Origin: Acanthochromis polyacanthus
Lineage: Eukaryota > Chordata > Actinopteri > Pomacentridae
Reading direction: 5' to 3'
Assembly (NCBI RefSeq): GCF_021347895.1
Contig: NC_067113.1
Coordinates: 40,835,474-40,899,473, forward strand
Length of the DNA: 64,000 nt
Within the stretch, counting starts at the first letter, position 1; every line of letters begins with the position of its first letter. Below the pieces are notes generated by a model. That model did no database searches and was not told the DNA's origin. It saw nothing but the letters and a program-made list of their open reading frames with translations. The translations under genes were made by a program, and so were the position numbers. Of this stretch, positions 43,704-54,853 are shown in pieces.

Positions 43704-44480
43704 AGGGATAGTTCGGGATTTTTGACATGAATCTGTATGGCATCCCCGTCAGCAGTGTTGTTCATTCACACAGACTTACTGCCGACAGCGTCCAGTGAGC
43801 AGAGATCCTGTCCGGTTTTGGTCCAGACGAAAGTAGTCCGGCAAGTTTGCTGGGGTCACGAAAATAAAGCGTTTTCTTCTCAAACCAATATGTGTTCAAA
43901 AGAGTGATATATTTGCATTACAAAACCGTTGTCCACGAAAAAGTCAGACCTCGTAAACGCTTGGCACTATTTTCTCTCCCTTCATATCACTCCACGCTGC
44001 CTCCAGCTGGCAGGTTTCACTTTGTTTACTGCTCGTAAAGTTAACATCAACATGTCTGACTACGACAGCGACGATGAATATATTGACTTCAGCATTCAGC
44101 CAAGGGGATATCTTTATGAACCCGAATATACTGAAGCCGAAATTCACCAGATGGAGTTAGAACGGGCAGAGAGAGAGAGAGAGGGTGGACAGAGAAGTGG
44201 AACAAGTTGAAGTTGGAGCCACAGCTGGAGCCGTGAGACACCGGGTGACTGATAAATGGTGGTGTACTTGTTTCAAGTGCGAAATAATGCCGACAGAGGG
44301 TGAGATGAGAATGGGATCTCATCAAGCCACAGATGCAAGACCTTTCAATTGATGAGGAGGCCAGCTTGCCAGCTTCTGTCTGCATCACACATCATAATGA
44401 CTTCCCTGCACTCCTGAATGAGGGTGTGTTGCAGACCTTTATCCACATTCCTAAAATAAACTGGAAGAAGCGTCCCACAG
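43704..44480 (+). mobile_element. TTAA element (Kolobok-like) carrying a P2X7-C-terminal-like frame, right end lost
   Basis: Begins AGGGATAGTTCGGGATTTTT directly after TTAA (43700-43703), a start seen in many fish elements, followed by GGTCCAGACGAAAGTAGTCC and TTTGCTGGGGTCACGAAAAT. The coding region starts at 44052. No matching right terminus (AAATCCCGAACTATCCCT) was found downstream, so the element is 3' truncated. Superfamily assignment rests on TTAA and on my memory that Kolobok-type elements carry P2X7-like proteins. Confidence 0.65.
44052..44479 (+). pseudogene. Transposon-borne P2X7 cytoplasmic-domain-like protein, first exon, frameshifted
   Basis: Starts MSDYDSDDEYIDFS, acidic, then YLYEPEYTEAEIHQMELERA. 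The frame ends at 44210; similarity continues in another frame as TDKWWCTCFKCEIMPTEGEM, and in a third as SVCITHHNDFPALL and then IPKINWKKRPT. The C.C..C..MPTE and ..CIT.H..FPALL..VL.....PKINW.. patterns fit the Cys-rich C-terminal domain of P2X7 receptors and the related transposon-encoded proteins. At least two frame changes and one stop break it. At 44480 a good donor (ACA|GTAAGTG) follows the PKINWKKRPT block, so the element's gene was intron-containing; a second exon is not seen. The domain's normal role in P2X7 is cytosolic; its role in transposons is unknown to me. Confidence 0.65.
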
Positions 44481-45810
44481 TAAGTGTTGCCTCCTCAGTT
44501 TTTTGGTTGAATTTTATAACTTTATACTGTACAAGTGAATCTGAATTAATCCGACCTGCTGACTCTGTCTTCATAGCAGTAAAGCTGTTTTTTGACAGAC
44601 ACTTCAATTTGTTTAGAAACTGAAGGGAAATGTGATTGAGAAAGGTGTTTTGTGTTTTTTCTTTTTCTTTTTTTTGTAATTTTCGCTTGTAAAAATGCTT
44701 GCTGCCCTGATGTTCTTGGACTAGTATGGGTGCTGAAATTTGGATATAGACGCCAAAATTGCTTCAGCATGCCTGCAGTTTAGACATGTGCTGTGTTCAA
44801 AGTGATACGTAAATCCTACTAGTTTCGACCGAGGACAGAAAAGTGACCAGGGAGCTCGTTCAGACTTGAAGCCGACACATTTTAGGTGTGACAAATTAAC
44901 GGAAGGGGTTTTAATCTCTTTAGCATATCATAGTTTTACCAAGCTATAGCATCCAAATAGTGCTCTAAAAACCACGAGTGTGTCTGCATTTGTCTGTTAC
45001 GCATTTGTGTGCATGTCTGTAGGTGAGTTTACTCTCTGCATGTCTGGGGAGGTGTGCTGCTCATGTCAAACAAAAGGAAACAAGTGCTTGCTCTTTGTTG
45101 ATCAGTATAACAATCTAACCTTGAGCAACCACAGCATCTTCCTGTGCACCGAAGCGAATTGCAATACAAAGTAAACACAACGGAGGCACGGAAGAAGAAG
45201 AGGAGGGAGAGAGTAAGGGAGGGAGGTAAAAGAGGACTGATTCAAATAAAATAGAATGCTTTCCCCCCCTCCTTTTTGGTAAACTGACCACTAGAAAAGG
45301 AAAAGAAGCTTTACTAAGGTGGGAGAATGTGTAGTTTATCACAACAACAAAAAGACAGCAAATTTCACTTGTGAGTGTGAGAACTGTACAAGTGCTGGCT
45401 TGCATTTTAAAGAATTGATAACATGTAAATTCAACAGCTGCCTGCCTTTTAATATCGTACAGTGAAAAGATTCTAGGGCAGGGCAGGATCACAGCAGAAC
45501 AGTGTGAAGCGGGGGGAAAAATAGCTAAACAAAAACCCTACTGAGAGATAATTTGCCGTACACAGTGAGAAAAATTGATCCTTCAGCTTTGGATGCTCTT
45601 CAACAAAGGCATAAACTATGACATATCTATGAGGTATCTGAGGTCTGGAACATCATATTAGTGAATAAGCACCATAACTCGTTTGGTGCGTTTGGATTTG
45701 CTCGTGCACCTGGGATAGCGGGGTGAGGAGATTATCTGAAAGTCTGGAACCACAAAGCCTCCTTTGAGCTACTGAATCCTGAGCAGAACATGAATCCTGA
45801 CGGCTGAAGC
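44481..45810. other. Non-coding block, no gene recognised
   Basis: T-rich at 44645-44680. The minus-strand frame 45115-45492 is Ser/Leu-rich because of purine-rich plus-strand sequence. No element ends were recognised. Confidence 0.4.
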
Positions 45811-45893
45811 ACTGATGCACGGCTCTCTAATGCCACGATGGCAATGACATAAGTAATTAACTTCATTTTTGAACTTACTAATTAAGTTAAAAG

Positions 45894-46623
45894 TAGGGCT
45901 GGCCCAAATAGTGGTTTCTGGCCTCCGAATATTCGGGCCCTATAAAGACGAATATCCGGATATTCGTTCCGCCCCGTAACGTCCGACCGGGCCGGGGGGG
46001 GGGGGAGGGGGGGGGGGGGGGGGGGGGGAGGGGGGGGGGGCGCGACAGGACGAATATTCGTTCATGTGGTTTGTGCGGCGGCGGCGGTGGAGACGGCCCG
46101 AATAGTCGGATCCGTTCATCTGGTCTCCCGGGTCCACATTTTGCCCTCATTTAGTCTTTAGTTAAACTGAAGAATTCCCAAACAGCGGAGGTCTTCAGCA
46201 TCTTGTCTTGTGTTTATGCAACGAAGTGAAGCGTGACTTTAGAGTCGGCAGCCACCCGGCCATTCGGATGGTGTTTACAAACACGAATGGAGGAGCCGAA
46301 ATGGGCCGAAGGCGCAGGGAAGAGACGAGCCCAGAATATTTTCATCTGGGGGGAGGAGGGGGTGATCACATAGACATATGTGTATATGTTTATGTGATCA
46401 CAGGACGAGATGAGCCGATGTGGGTCGAAGGCGGAGGGAAGACAGTAACGCTGCATATTCTTTCCGCCCGGTGACGTCCGACGGCGGGGGTGGGGGGTGG
46501 GGTGTGGGGTGTGGGGTGTGTGTGTGTGGGGGGGGGGCGAATATTCGGATACCAAAATTAATATCCGGATAGTGCCGTAGCGAACGAACATTCGGATATT
46601 CGGGATATTCGGGTTCAGCCCTA
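45894..46623 (-). mobile_element. 730-bp hAT element nested in Tigger copy 2
   Basis: Perfect 8-bp target duplication GTTAAAAG (45886-45893 and 46624-46631). Ends TAGGGCTGGCCCAAATAG and GGATATTCGGGTTCAGCCCTA-type. It is the reverse complement of the element at 21534 with extra G-runs (45990-46040, 46484-46538). The transposase start is on the minus strand near 46203 (CATCTTGTCTTGTG..). The Pro-rich minus-strand frames are translations of the G-runs and not genes. Confidence 0.92.
45990..46040 (+). repeat. Near-pure G tract (51 bp)
   Basis: Long G-run broken by single A residues; a second G/GT-rich run is at 46484-46538 close to the other end of the same hAT element. In the 21534 copy the corresponding site is only a run of eight C, so the tract has expanded here. 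Confidence 0.85.
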
Positions 46624-47007
46624 GTTAAAAGGATTTATTTACATGTATTTATGTTGTTTAGTTCCGTTTGTTAAGCCATGACAAAGAAGTCAAGTTTGCT
46701 ACTGTTCACGATTCATTTTGCAAGCACGAGTTTAACTGGTTGGACAGCTGCAGCTTTTACCATCACCATTTTCTTTGTCATCAGAAGAGTCTGACTTATG
46801 CCTGGGTGCCATAATGAAGAGCAAAAAGTTAGCAAATGTAGCACGATCCAAGGTGGCGTACAAATGGCGAATGCAAACAAATTCGTCTTAAAGCACCATG
46901 TGACGATGTATTCGTCCGCTCCGCTTGCCGACTAGTTCCACATAACCAGTTCCGACGTAACAACGAAACGCTGTAAGTTGAGGACATCGTAAAACGAGGA
47001 CCCCCTG

Positions 47008-49784
47008 GATCTTGGTAAACGACTGGTGTTCCTGTGCTCAATGCTCTGCTACCGACTGAGGATGAAAACTGTCTCTGTAAAGAGTAGAATCTGTTTTTGT
47101 GTCAACGGGTGAATCCCAACTGAAACAAATAAACCTGCATCTTTTATAAATATTGCTGTCCTGCAGACAGTGTTTTACCACAAAATCAACTGGAATCCCA
47201 ACAGCCCTCAGACCAAATGCTCAGTACAGTAAGTAAAAGTTAATACAGTTTGGAAAATGTCTGTTCTAAGTGGCTAATTTTTTGTCAGACTCCAAAACAA
47301 ACATTTAGCTGCAGGGAGCTCATGCTAATTACCAACCAGTAAACTGCTGTTTCTCAGAATCTCTACTACAGAGGCAACAAGTGCAGACACAACACACCGT
47401 GCTGAAGGAAACCAAAAGTCTCCTTTTTCTGAATACTTTGTAGGCGACAGATTATGTTGAAACAAGTCGGACTTGATGAAGCGAAAGCAAACATATGTTG
47501 AAATTAGTCCCTTTTGTGGACCAAGCTGGATCCTACACTTCCTATAAGGCACCTCAGCAAACATGATATTATTCAAGTGAGGCAATTTGAGTATATTTTT
47601 ACCAGATTTTAGAAAAAGCTCCAACAGAGAAGACTTCTTATACACAGGCTGAGTCGTCTTCACTGGAAGTGCATTGCCTCTGACATGCTCATCTGCCCTC
47701 TTTAACCTACAGATGAAAAAAGTCGAAGAAAATAAAAAAGGTTATATCCATTTCTGTGCTTCTGCATGAGTATGTGATATTAGACAAATCTGAGCACTGA
47801 AACATGAAAGCGAGCAAAATCTCAAACCAGCATCGGATGGTAAGATTCTTTTTTAAAGCATCAAAAACTCCAAAACGAGCAGCTCAGCCTGTTTCAACCC
47901 AAACTCCCACCAGAATCACTTGTTGCACCTTATTTGTTTCCATTGACGGCTCTGTTTCAGCATCTGAAACTACATCCTGCCTCTTTTCAAGACACTTTCG
48001 CTATGAAACGGATCAGAAGTGATAACACCGAGCCCGTCTGTTTGCCACCTACAAGTAAAGACGTCTGCAAAATCCCTCTTGCTATGCGTCACCATAATGA
48101 GTAAACAAAAACAGCTATCAAACTAACACTTTGTTTACTCTCATCCTTTCCCCTGAGAATATGCACCGACAAAAGTAAGTAAAAGAGTTCACTGGTAGCT
48201 TTATTAACTTGCTGTACCTGAATTAGCACTTCAACCTGTGGGAGATCTACTGTATGTTGTAATCTTGTTTGAAGAGTAAATGAAAATTTAATCGCCCCTG
48301 TCGGGGAAGCGGGCCATTTCAGAAGCAAAAACTGGGATGTGCTTGATTATAAAGCAAATAAAAAGCACTAAGACAGCATGAAAAAGTAACCAAAGAGAGC
48401 AAAAAATGTTTGCCATCTGTGTGTCGGATGGTTTTGTACCCACTGAGGATTGCTTGACCGAGACGTTTGCTGCATTGCACCACACACTTTAGAATGAAAC
48501 ACACCTGCACCTCACGTAGAAAATCTGCCACATTTAACGCCTGACTGTATCGGTGTCAGTCGAGACCTCGGCTTCGACATCAAATAGGTTGCACCTTGTT
48601 TCAATCTGTCCACATCATCGCATAATGTTGCTATTTGAGATGAATTGAGTGCATACACTTTCCGCCGTAATACCATTACCTTTCAAATTGAATACTTGTA
48701 GTGTCGAGCTTACACGCGCTGATCGCAGCAAATAATGATACAGACAATCTGACATTGTGATGGCTTTTCCCTCATTCAGCAGGTCACAATTTCAGATAGC
48801 GTAGCGGCCTCGGCACATTCAATTCCCCATCCCACTGATGTGGCAAAGATGGAATATTTCATTAGGGGCTTGGATAAACAGAATGAGTGCTTTGATATGT
48901 CTGTGTGAGCAGGCCGGCTCAGCAGACTAAGCAGTTGTCTCGCTATTACTTAAAGCCACGGAGAGCAGAGGCTGCACAGATTGGATCTCTGATTGCACAG
49001 ACCTCCCAGGCGAAATTATTGTTTGAATATTACGGGGGACATGACGGCCAAAATCGGCCCAAGCTGCATGACGCCATCTCAGACGAGCCGCTGGACATCG
49101 TTCGCGGTCAGCCAGGGTGACTGCACACCTTTCTGCAGCATCCCAGCTCATTTGGCCAGACCTGATGGAAAAACACAGGGGATGGTAGATGAAGAACAGA
49201 ACAAATATTATCTTCAAAAAGTAATCACCAAGGTATTTTTTCCTATTGTGAGAACCTCGATATGAGAAAGATTGATCCCTAATCTTTGCCTCAAGCACTG
49301 AAACCTGGTCATGGTTTTGGAGGGGAAAAAAAATCAAGCATGGATTCTACTCTGTTCCTCTCCTCCTCAGTCCCATCCTCTTCCTTAGCTTTAGCATCCA
49401 AGAGGAGCCAATTATTCATTCAGTCCCAGTAATTAACATGAGGGATGGCGAAGCTTAATGCTGCTACGACTGGAGAATTGTGACAGAGAAACTGTCTCTA
49501 ATGAGACAGACTCTGGGGATTCTCTTCTTCTCTCGGCTCTGGCCTCGTCGGCTGCTCCGGTCCCTGCGATGGATGGCGCTAATCGCTACAACAGAAGCTG
49601 TGTCATTTTGAAGCCCCGCGTACAACAGCGGGAAAGCGAGTGGGTGGCAGTGACAGAAGCATCCCATTTTATGAAGGAATTTCCACGGAAGCAGATGTTT
49701 ACTGAGAGCGGTTTACAAAAGAGAACACAAAATGTTGCTGCGCCACGCTGATCATGCTCTCCGTGTTTTAATAAACCGTTGAAA
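47008..49784. other. Non-coding block; possible conserved element at 48640-49140
   Basis: No gene recognised. 48640-49140 is complex, without repeat signature, with words such as CGCAGCAAATAATGATACAG and TTCATTAGGGGCTTGGATAA. The plus-strand frame 48905-49120 has no domain, and opposing frames overlap it. Confidence 0.4.
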
Positions 49785-50085
49785 CCAAGAATTCGCCTTT
49801 GGGTTTGAAAAATCGGAACAATCGTTGGATTTTTAACTTTCCAGCAGTCCTCAAACTAATTAGATTCAACTTTCTGTTGCATTAGGAAAATGAACCAAAT
49901 CCGAGCTGAAAATATGTCAGCAAAACCACTTTATTCTACATTCCTCATTTAAAAATCTGGCAAAAATAAACAACTAGAGCTGAACAGATTCTTCGCTCCT
50001 CCGCAAGATTATTGGCTCAGCTGTGACCAACATTTACATGGCAAAAATTCTGTGAATATCTGGCTGAACTGCAGGCTGTGGTTAC
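49785..50085. repeat. Dispersed repeat, copy B part 1
   Basis: Counterpart of 6965-7254; see that entry for shared words. Part 2 follows after the Tigger insertion. Confidence 0.45.
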
Positions 50086-50458
50086 TCAGAGCAGACAGTT
50101 AAAGGACTGAAACAAATCAGAGAGATTGACAGGAAAATAAAGTCTACTAAATTAATTATAGTAAATGCAGCTAATTCAAAAACAATGCAAAGAGGAGCAA
50201 GTTGTTGGAGGAGACATTCAACTTGGTGAAACATCTTTCTAAAGTTGAAGTGAGTGAAGGAAAAATGCTGTTGTTTGCAGAGGTTGTAAAGACTCAAACA
50301 GTAAAATACATACAGGGGGTCCTCGACTTACGTCGGAGTTTCGATCTTACAGCGTGATGCAAGTCGATTTTTGCGATAACTCGGAACAAAAATGCAAACA
50401 AAGCCATTACATGCATCACGTTATGATCATTTCTTTGAAAAAGTCATGAATACCGGAT

Positions 50459-50576
50459 CAAATCAAAAATCAAAATCAAATCAGATTTATTTATAAAGCA
50501 CTTTTAAAACAACCACAGTTGACCCAAGGTGCTGTACATAAGCATAAAAAACAAGAATAAAAAAAAACAAAAAAAT
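50459..50576 (-). mobile_element. L2-type LINE 3' tail inserted in Tigger copy 3
   Basis: TCAGATTTATTTATAAAGCA followed by CTTTTAAAACAACCACAG and AAGGTGCTGTACA is the reverse complement of an L2-type 3' end. The flanks repeat CGGAT (50454-50458 and 50577-50581), a short target duplication. Copies 1 and 4 of the Tigger family lack this insert at the same place. Confidence 0.75.
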
Positions 50577-50901
50577 CGGATGACTTTAATGCATGCATGA
50601 GTCATTTCACAAGAAGATAACAGAATATTGTAATGGACTGATATTGTTGTTGATGGTGAGGTTTCAATGTTTATTGTTCAGTTCCAGATTTACCTAATGT
50701 CAGTGAACGTGCCATGTTTACCTAGCTCACCTCTGATTGGCTGACAGTCAGCAGTAGAGAGAGCTGGGAACGGTGGCTAATTCTGGAGCTAAGTTATCGG
50801 GTTTTTTGGTAGTTATTTTGGCGTTGGCTACGGCCCAGACACATAGCCTGTGTGAAGGTTCAATACACGACCTGAGAATGAGATAAAGTCTCACTCATTC
50901 A

Positions 50902-51042
50902 TCACAGAGGGTCACTGCAATATGTTTTTACGACTTGACCGTGTGTTGGCGTTTCATCCTGCTCCGAGTGTTTTATTATTATATCTAATTTTACTTCCAT
51001 GGAGATGCCAACAGAAGATTCTAACTTAGGCTTGCGAGCCAT
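50902..51042 (-). pseudogene. N-terminal DNA-binding segment of a Tigger/pogo-like transposase
   Basis: From the Met at 51042 the minus strand reads MARKPKLESSVG, then ISMEVKLDIIIKHSEQDETP, then THGQVVKTY before a stop at about 50902. ISMEVKLDIIK.SE.GE.PT is a signature of the helix-turn-helix start of Tigger/JRK-type (CENP-B-like) transposases. The rest of the DNA-binding domain and the entire DDE domain are missing. The MEVKLD piece is also visible, in broken context, near 60950 (copy 4) and 31370 (copy 1). Confidence 0.75.
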
Positions 51043-51344
51043 AATGAAGGGCAAAAAGCTAGCAAATGTAGCACAATCCAAGGTGGCATGCAACCAGCGA
51101 ATGTAAACAAATCCATCTTTTCATCAGCTCCGGTCATCAACTAGTTCCATATAACCAGTTCCAACGTAATGACGAAATGCCGTACATTAAACTGAAGACT
51201 GCCCCATAACCAATTCCAACGAAACAGCAAAACAACATAAGTTGATGACGACGTAAACCCCCTGTACATTATATACAGTGACCATATTGTTCCCAGTGTT
51301 GGCAAAACGTTGAAATACCTCGTACGTGTTGATTCCAGCTTGTT

Positions 51345-51500
51345 TTTGCCATTATAACTACATTGTACTACATAAAAGACATGTTTGAGTTTAGTCTACT
51401 TCTAGCCATGGTTGTGCTGTTTCCAAAGAGGTGCAGGATTTTATAGTGCAGTAAAAATGAGCTCACAGTTAGTAAAAAATGTCCTCAAAAAAGATCACTC
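51345..51500. repeat. Dispersed repeat, copy B part 2
   Basis: Counterpart of 7795-7950 (GAGGTGCAGGATTTTATAGT, GCAGTAAAAATGAGCTCACA). Together with 49785-50085 it forms a locus split by the Tigger element. Confidence 0.6.
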
Positions 51501-52760
51501 ACAAATATTAGAATCATGTAATAATCATCGCAACAAGCTTTAAAAGAAATATAGATGAAAAGAGGTGAATTGTTGGTGCACTTTCAAATGTATTAAACAT
51601 CTTACTGAACCGACTTTATCATTTTTTGTTACTTTCATCAAAATAGATGCTCTTTTTTGTTGTACGCCCTTTCAAGAATCAAAATACTGACAGACAACAC
51701 TGAGACTGAGCTGTTTAGCGACAGGATGAATCCTACATATTGATGAATAACCCAGATCCGGTAATCGAGTTATGCTTCCTCTGATTATGACCTTGATATG
51801 AGTGGGATAACATGATTAAGATGTTTATTTGACAGTTGCTGTAATTTAGAGTACTCCCTTCCTCTGGTCATAATAAAATTACAGGAGTGAAAGTAAATAT
51901 GGAATAACTGTTATCAGGCTGTGTGTGTCTGTGTGTGTGTGTAGCAGCTCTGAAGAGGGAGAGATTTGGTCCACGGTCGGCCCAAATAGAAGTCCTTTTG
52001 GCCACAAAGGCTCTGGCCATGAATATTAAGACTGTGGGTCGGCGTGTCCCCAAGCTGCTCTGTGGACCAAATCAAACACACCTCGCTGTCCTCAGTCTGC
52101 AGGCAGCGACCTGAACCAGCAGCCATACAGGGGTGGAAAAAGGTTGACAGGCATCTCCAACGACACACATGCTGGGTTGCTCTTTGACTATGAGTTTTGA
52201 AAGCATGAGGACTTCATTTAAGCCTAGAAAAGTGGAATAGTTGGCGCACCTGTCTCGAGATTCAAAATTTAAATGACCGTTTGCTGAACCCTGTACAGTC
52301 ATGGCAAAGCAACTGTACCTCCCGCCAAGCTTCGAGTTTCTCCATATGCTGAAGCAGTGTGCGTGAGGCCATAGTAAGAAGCTCGAAGAACAAAGAGTGT
52401 GGAAGGCGGTGTCTGTTTGTTAGCCTTTCCAAAAAACACAAGAGCAAATGTAGAAGAAATGGATTAAACTGTGTGTTCATCTGCTCTGACGGAGGCTGCA
52501 AACATTAGCTGTAATCCTGCCTTACCTCGACGTTTGTGGAATTGCTGATCTCAAAAATACAAAGGCAAACTCATGAGCGCATACTTTAGGCAATATTTCG
52601 AAGCTTTTCCTAGAAGCTGTGAGTGGGTTCACGATAGCAGCTCTGTTATGTGAACTTAACATTATGGAAACAGCTGCCAACGCTGACAGAGATAATCATA
52701 TACCTCACTTAGTTCTCATCGCTAAGTCTTTTCTCTTGTGTAGTTAGAAATGACAACACA
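51501..52760. other. Non-coding block; (TG)n near 51920-51944
   Basis: No gene recognised. The TG-rich run is short and interrupted. Opposed frames at 51868-52302 have no domains. Confidence 0.4.
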
Positions 52761-53115
52761 CACCAATCAGCCACAACATTAAAACTTCTGACAGGTAAAG
52801 TGATTATTGTGTCAAAATGTGATGCTACGCTCGTAAATCTTGGTTCCTGGATGCATGTGGATGCTACTTTGACACATACCTAAACATTGACTGTACCCAC
52901 TTTGGAAACACTAGTCCCCAACACTAGCAACCTTCCTCAGCAAGACCATAAAAGCTGCACAGGAACGGCTTGAGGGACATGACGAAGAGCCTCCAAATTC
53001 TCAAAAACAACGAGCCTGATCAATGGAAGTCCCACAAACGACAGGACGCAAATGATCCACTGCCAACATCCCGGTGCCAGACGCAACAGGACACCTCCAG
53101 AGGTAACATGGCAGA
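52761..53115 (+). mobile_element. Tc1-like transposon remnant
   Basis: Starts CACCAATCAGCCACAACATT, the same TIR as the right end at 19150-19175. 52930-53110 follows the 3' third of the transposase gene (GCACAGGAACGGCTTGAGGG, GCCTCCAAATTCTC, CAATGGAAGTCCCA, TCCAGAGGT), with frameshifts. The region between the TIR and 52900 is mostly deleted, and the right TIR is missing. Confidence 0.75.
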
Positions 53116-54469
53116 CACAAGTCAGTGTTCTTAAAATATGAACCTGTGTGTAAGATAACCACCCAAACAGAGCGATCTAAGGATGAATAACAGTCTGTTG
53201 TTTCTTTAGCATTGCATGTCTTATCCATTAGCGGCCAGATATTTGTCAAAGATATGCAGCTTTAGCATCAGTTTTCTATCACAGTAGAAGGTAAGACGCC
53301 ATCAACTAGAAGTTCACCGTTTTACAAGATTTTCATTTAAAATGACGCTGTAGTAGACAGTGTTTTCAGTTCATGGAGCTAGCTTAATTCACTACTAGCT
53401 TAATTAGCAAGCCACAGCTGATAAAATCCAGTAGTTACAGTTGCCATTTTTTGTCAGAGAAAGCCTTGAAAGCTTTGAGTTAACCACACACATGCTGTAA
53501 AACAGAAAGCTTGGCAGTCATAGCAACAGTAACTAAGGAAAGGTGGGAATTAACCATCATTTCTCTGTGCTGTTATCAACCTTCACACCACTCAGCCCAA
53601 CACACCTGTAAGCAGACAGAGAAAACAGCAGCAAACACTGTTCAGAAGTTTCCACTGCCATAGTCTCTTTCCCATTCATTTCTCATGTGTGGCAGTTTTT
53701 TTGTGTGCTTGATGAAAGAAAAAAAAAAAATCACATCTCCCCTCCACTTTAGGGGAGCATAAGTGAGACTAAAAAGCCTCTCTTCATTTCCTATTTTTCA
53801 GTGCCAGTAGCATTATCAACGCACACTGTGCACACATTTCTGCTGGCGTTCAAGATTTATTGATCGCAGACGTACCAGAACTTGCGAGCTGTTCCTGATA
53901 AATACCCTAAATTTTTATCTGTGAGATGTCATTGTTTAAAAAAAAAAAGGAGGAGAGGAGTGTTTTGTCAACTAAAGATTGGGTTTAAAGTATAGCCCAG
54001 GGTTTGCAGCTCCATTTACTTTCCCAAAGATAAGACCAGAGAACTCTTAGCTCAGTGGTGAACAACAGTACTGCTCTCTGCGCTGTAAAAAAGGATACCG
54101 AGTGTTTAGAGGAAAGACAGTGAAGAAGAATCCAGTTGGACCTTCAGCTCTTTTTAGTGGCTGGACTAAAAACACAGCACATTTAATGAAAAGGATTCCT
54201 CTATGTGCTGGTTCGATGGCTTCTTTCGACAGGTGGGTAATAAGGATGGAGGCAATAAGTGCAGTTAGCCGACAGCAGAGCAGGGAAAGTTCAAACGTTT
54301 CAGATATGCACCAGTACTGTCTAGTCCTAGGGACCATTTGTTGTCAAGATGTACTGTATTATTCTGTTGCAGTGTCAAGAGAATTAGTTAAATATTTTCA
54401 GTAAAACTACTAAATCATGTCTTTTTTGATCAATTATCCAGACGTGGCAAGCATAAACCAAGCTTAAGA
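53116..54469. other. Non-coding block, no gene recognised
   Basis: A-runs at 53720 and 53940. The frames 54047-54404 overlap on opposite strands and show no domain. Confidence 0.4.
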
Positions 54470-54853
54470 AGCGCGGTAAGCATCATCCCCAGGACACTTT
54501 GGGATGCGCACCTGAAGCGGAACCGCCAACATTCACAGAGAGGAAAAGAAACCCGGCTGAGCTGTCCATGAGACTCGAACAGCTCCTTCTAAGTTAAAAG
54601 CAAATGTGTGGAAACACTTTGGCTTCTACAACGTTTTCGGTGGAAGCGAACTGGACAAGAGCCACGTTATATATATGATGTATGCACCAGATACACCATC
54701 CCATCCTGATGCTATTTCACCGACATGTCTATCCCGACACGCTACAATATACATGAATTAAAGATGCATCAATATTCAATTTATAATCGAATCGTAGCCC
54801 CTGAATCATACCTGTTATCAAATCATGAGGTGCATAAAGATTCCCATCCCTAG
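54470..54853 (+). mobile_element. hAT remnant with BED-finger exon piece and right TIR
   Basis: Right end, read inward on the minus strand: CTAGGGATGGGAATCTTTAT then CACCTCATGATT, a well-known fish hAT terminus. 54585-54680 encodes the start of a BED zinc finger. The left TIR is not seen. Confidence 0.75.
54585..54680 (+). pseudogene. BED zinc finger fragment of a hAT transposase
   Basis: Reads PSKLKANVWKHFGFYNVFGG followed by SELDKSHVI, which matches the VW.HFGF....DK start of BED fingers in hAT transposases and ZBED proteins. The Cys and His ligands that should follow are lost: the sequence passes into terminal DNA after about residue 30. Confidence 0.7.

Larger units (their letters stand above)
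45811..47007 (-). mobile_element. Tigger/pogo-like element, copy 2, 5' truncated, split by a hAT insertion
   Basis: Left part (45811-45893) begins within the element at GATGCACGGCTCTCTAATG. The right part resumes at 46624 with AAAAGGATTTATTTACATGT, continues through AAGTCAAGTTTGCTACTGTT and ends GAGGACCCCCTG. Deleting 45894-46623 plus one 8-bp repeat rejoins the element without a gap. The segment before 45811 that other copies have is missing here. Confidence 0.85.
50313..51264 (-). mobile_element. Tigger/pogo-like element, copy 3, with an L2-type tail inserted
   Basis: TA on both sides (50311-50312, 51265-51266); ends CAGGGGGTCCTCGACTTACG and AAACCCCCTG. It carries the clearest transposase start of the family (51042-50902, minus strand). 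A 118-bp L2-type tail is inserted at 50459. It differs from the other copies by an internal deletion that joins the start codon region to the MEVKLD segment. Confidence 0.9.

Noticed and set aside
45887..46150. Pro-rich minus-strand frames
   Set aside because: They are translations of the G tract and subterminal repeats of the hAT element.
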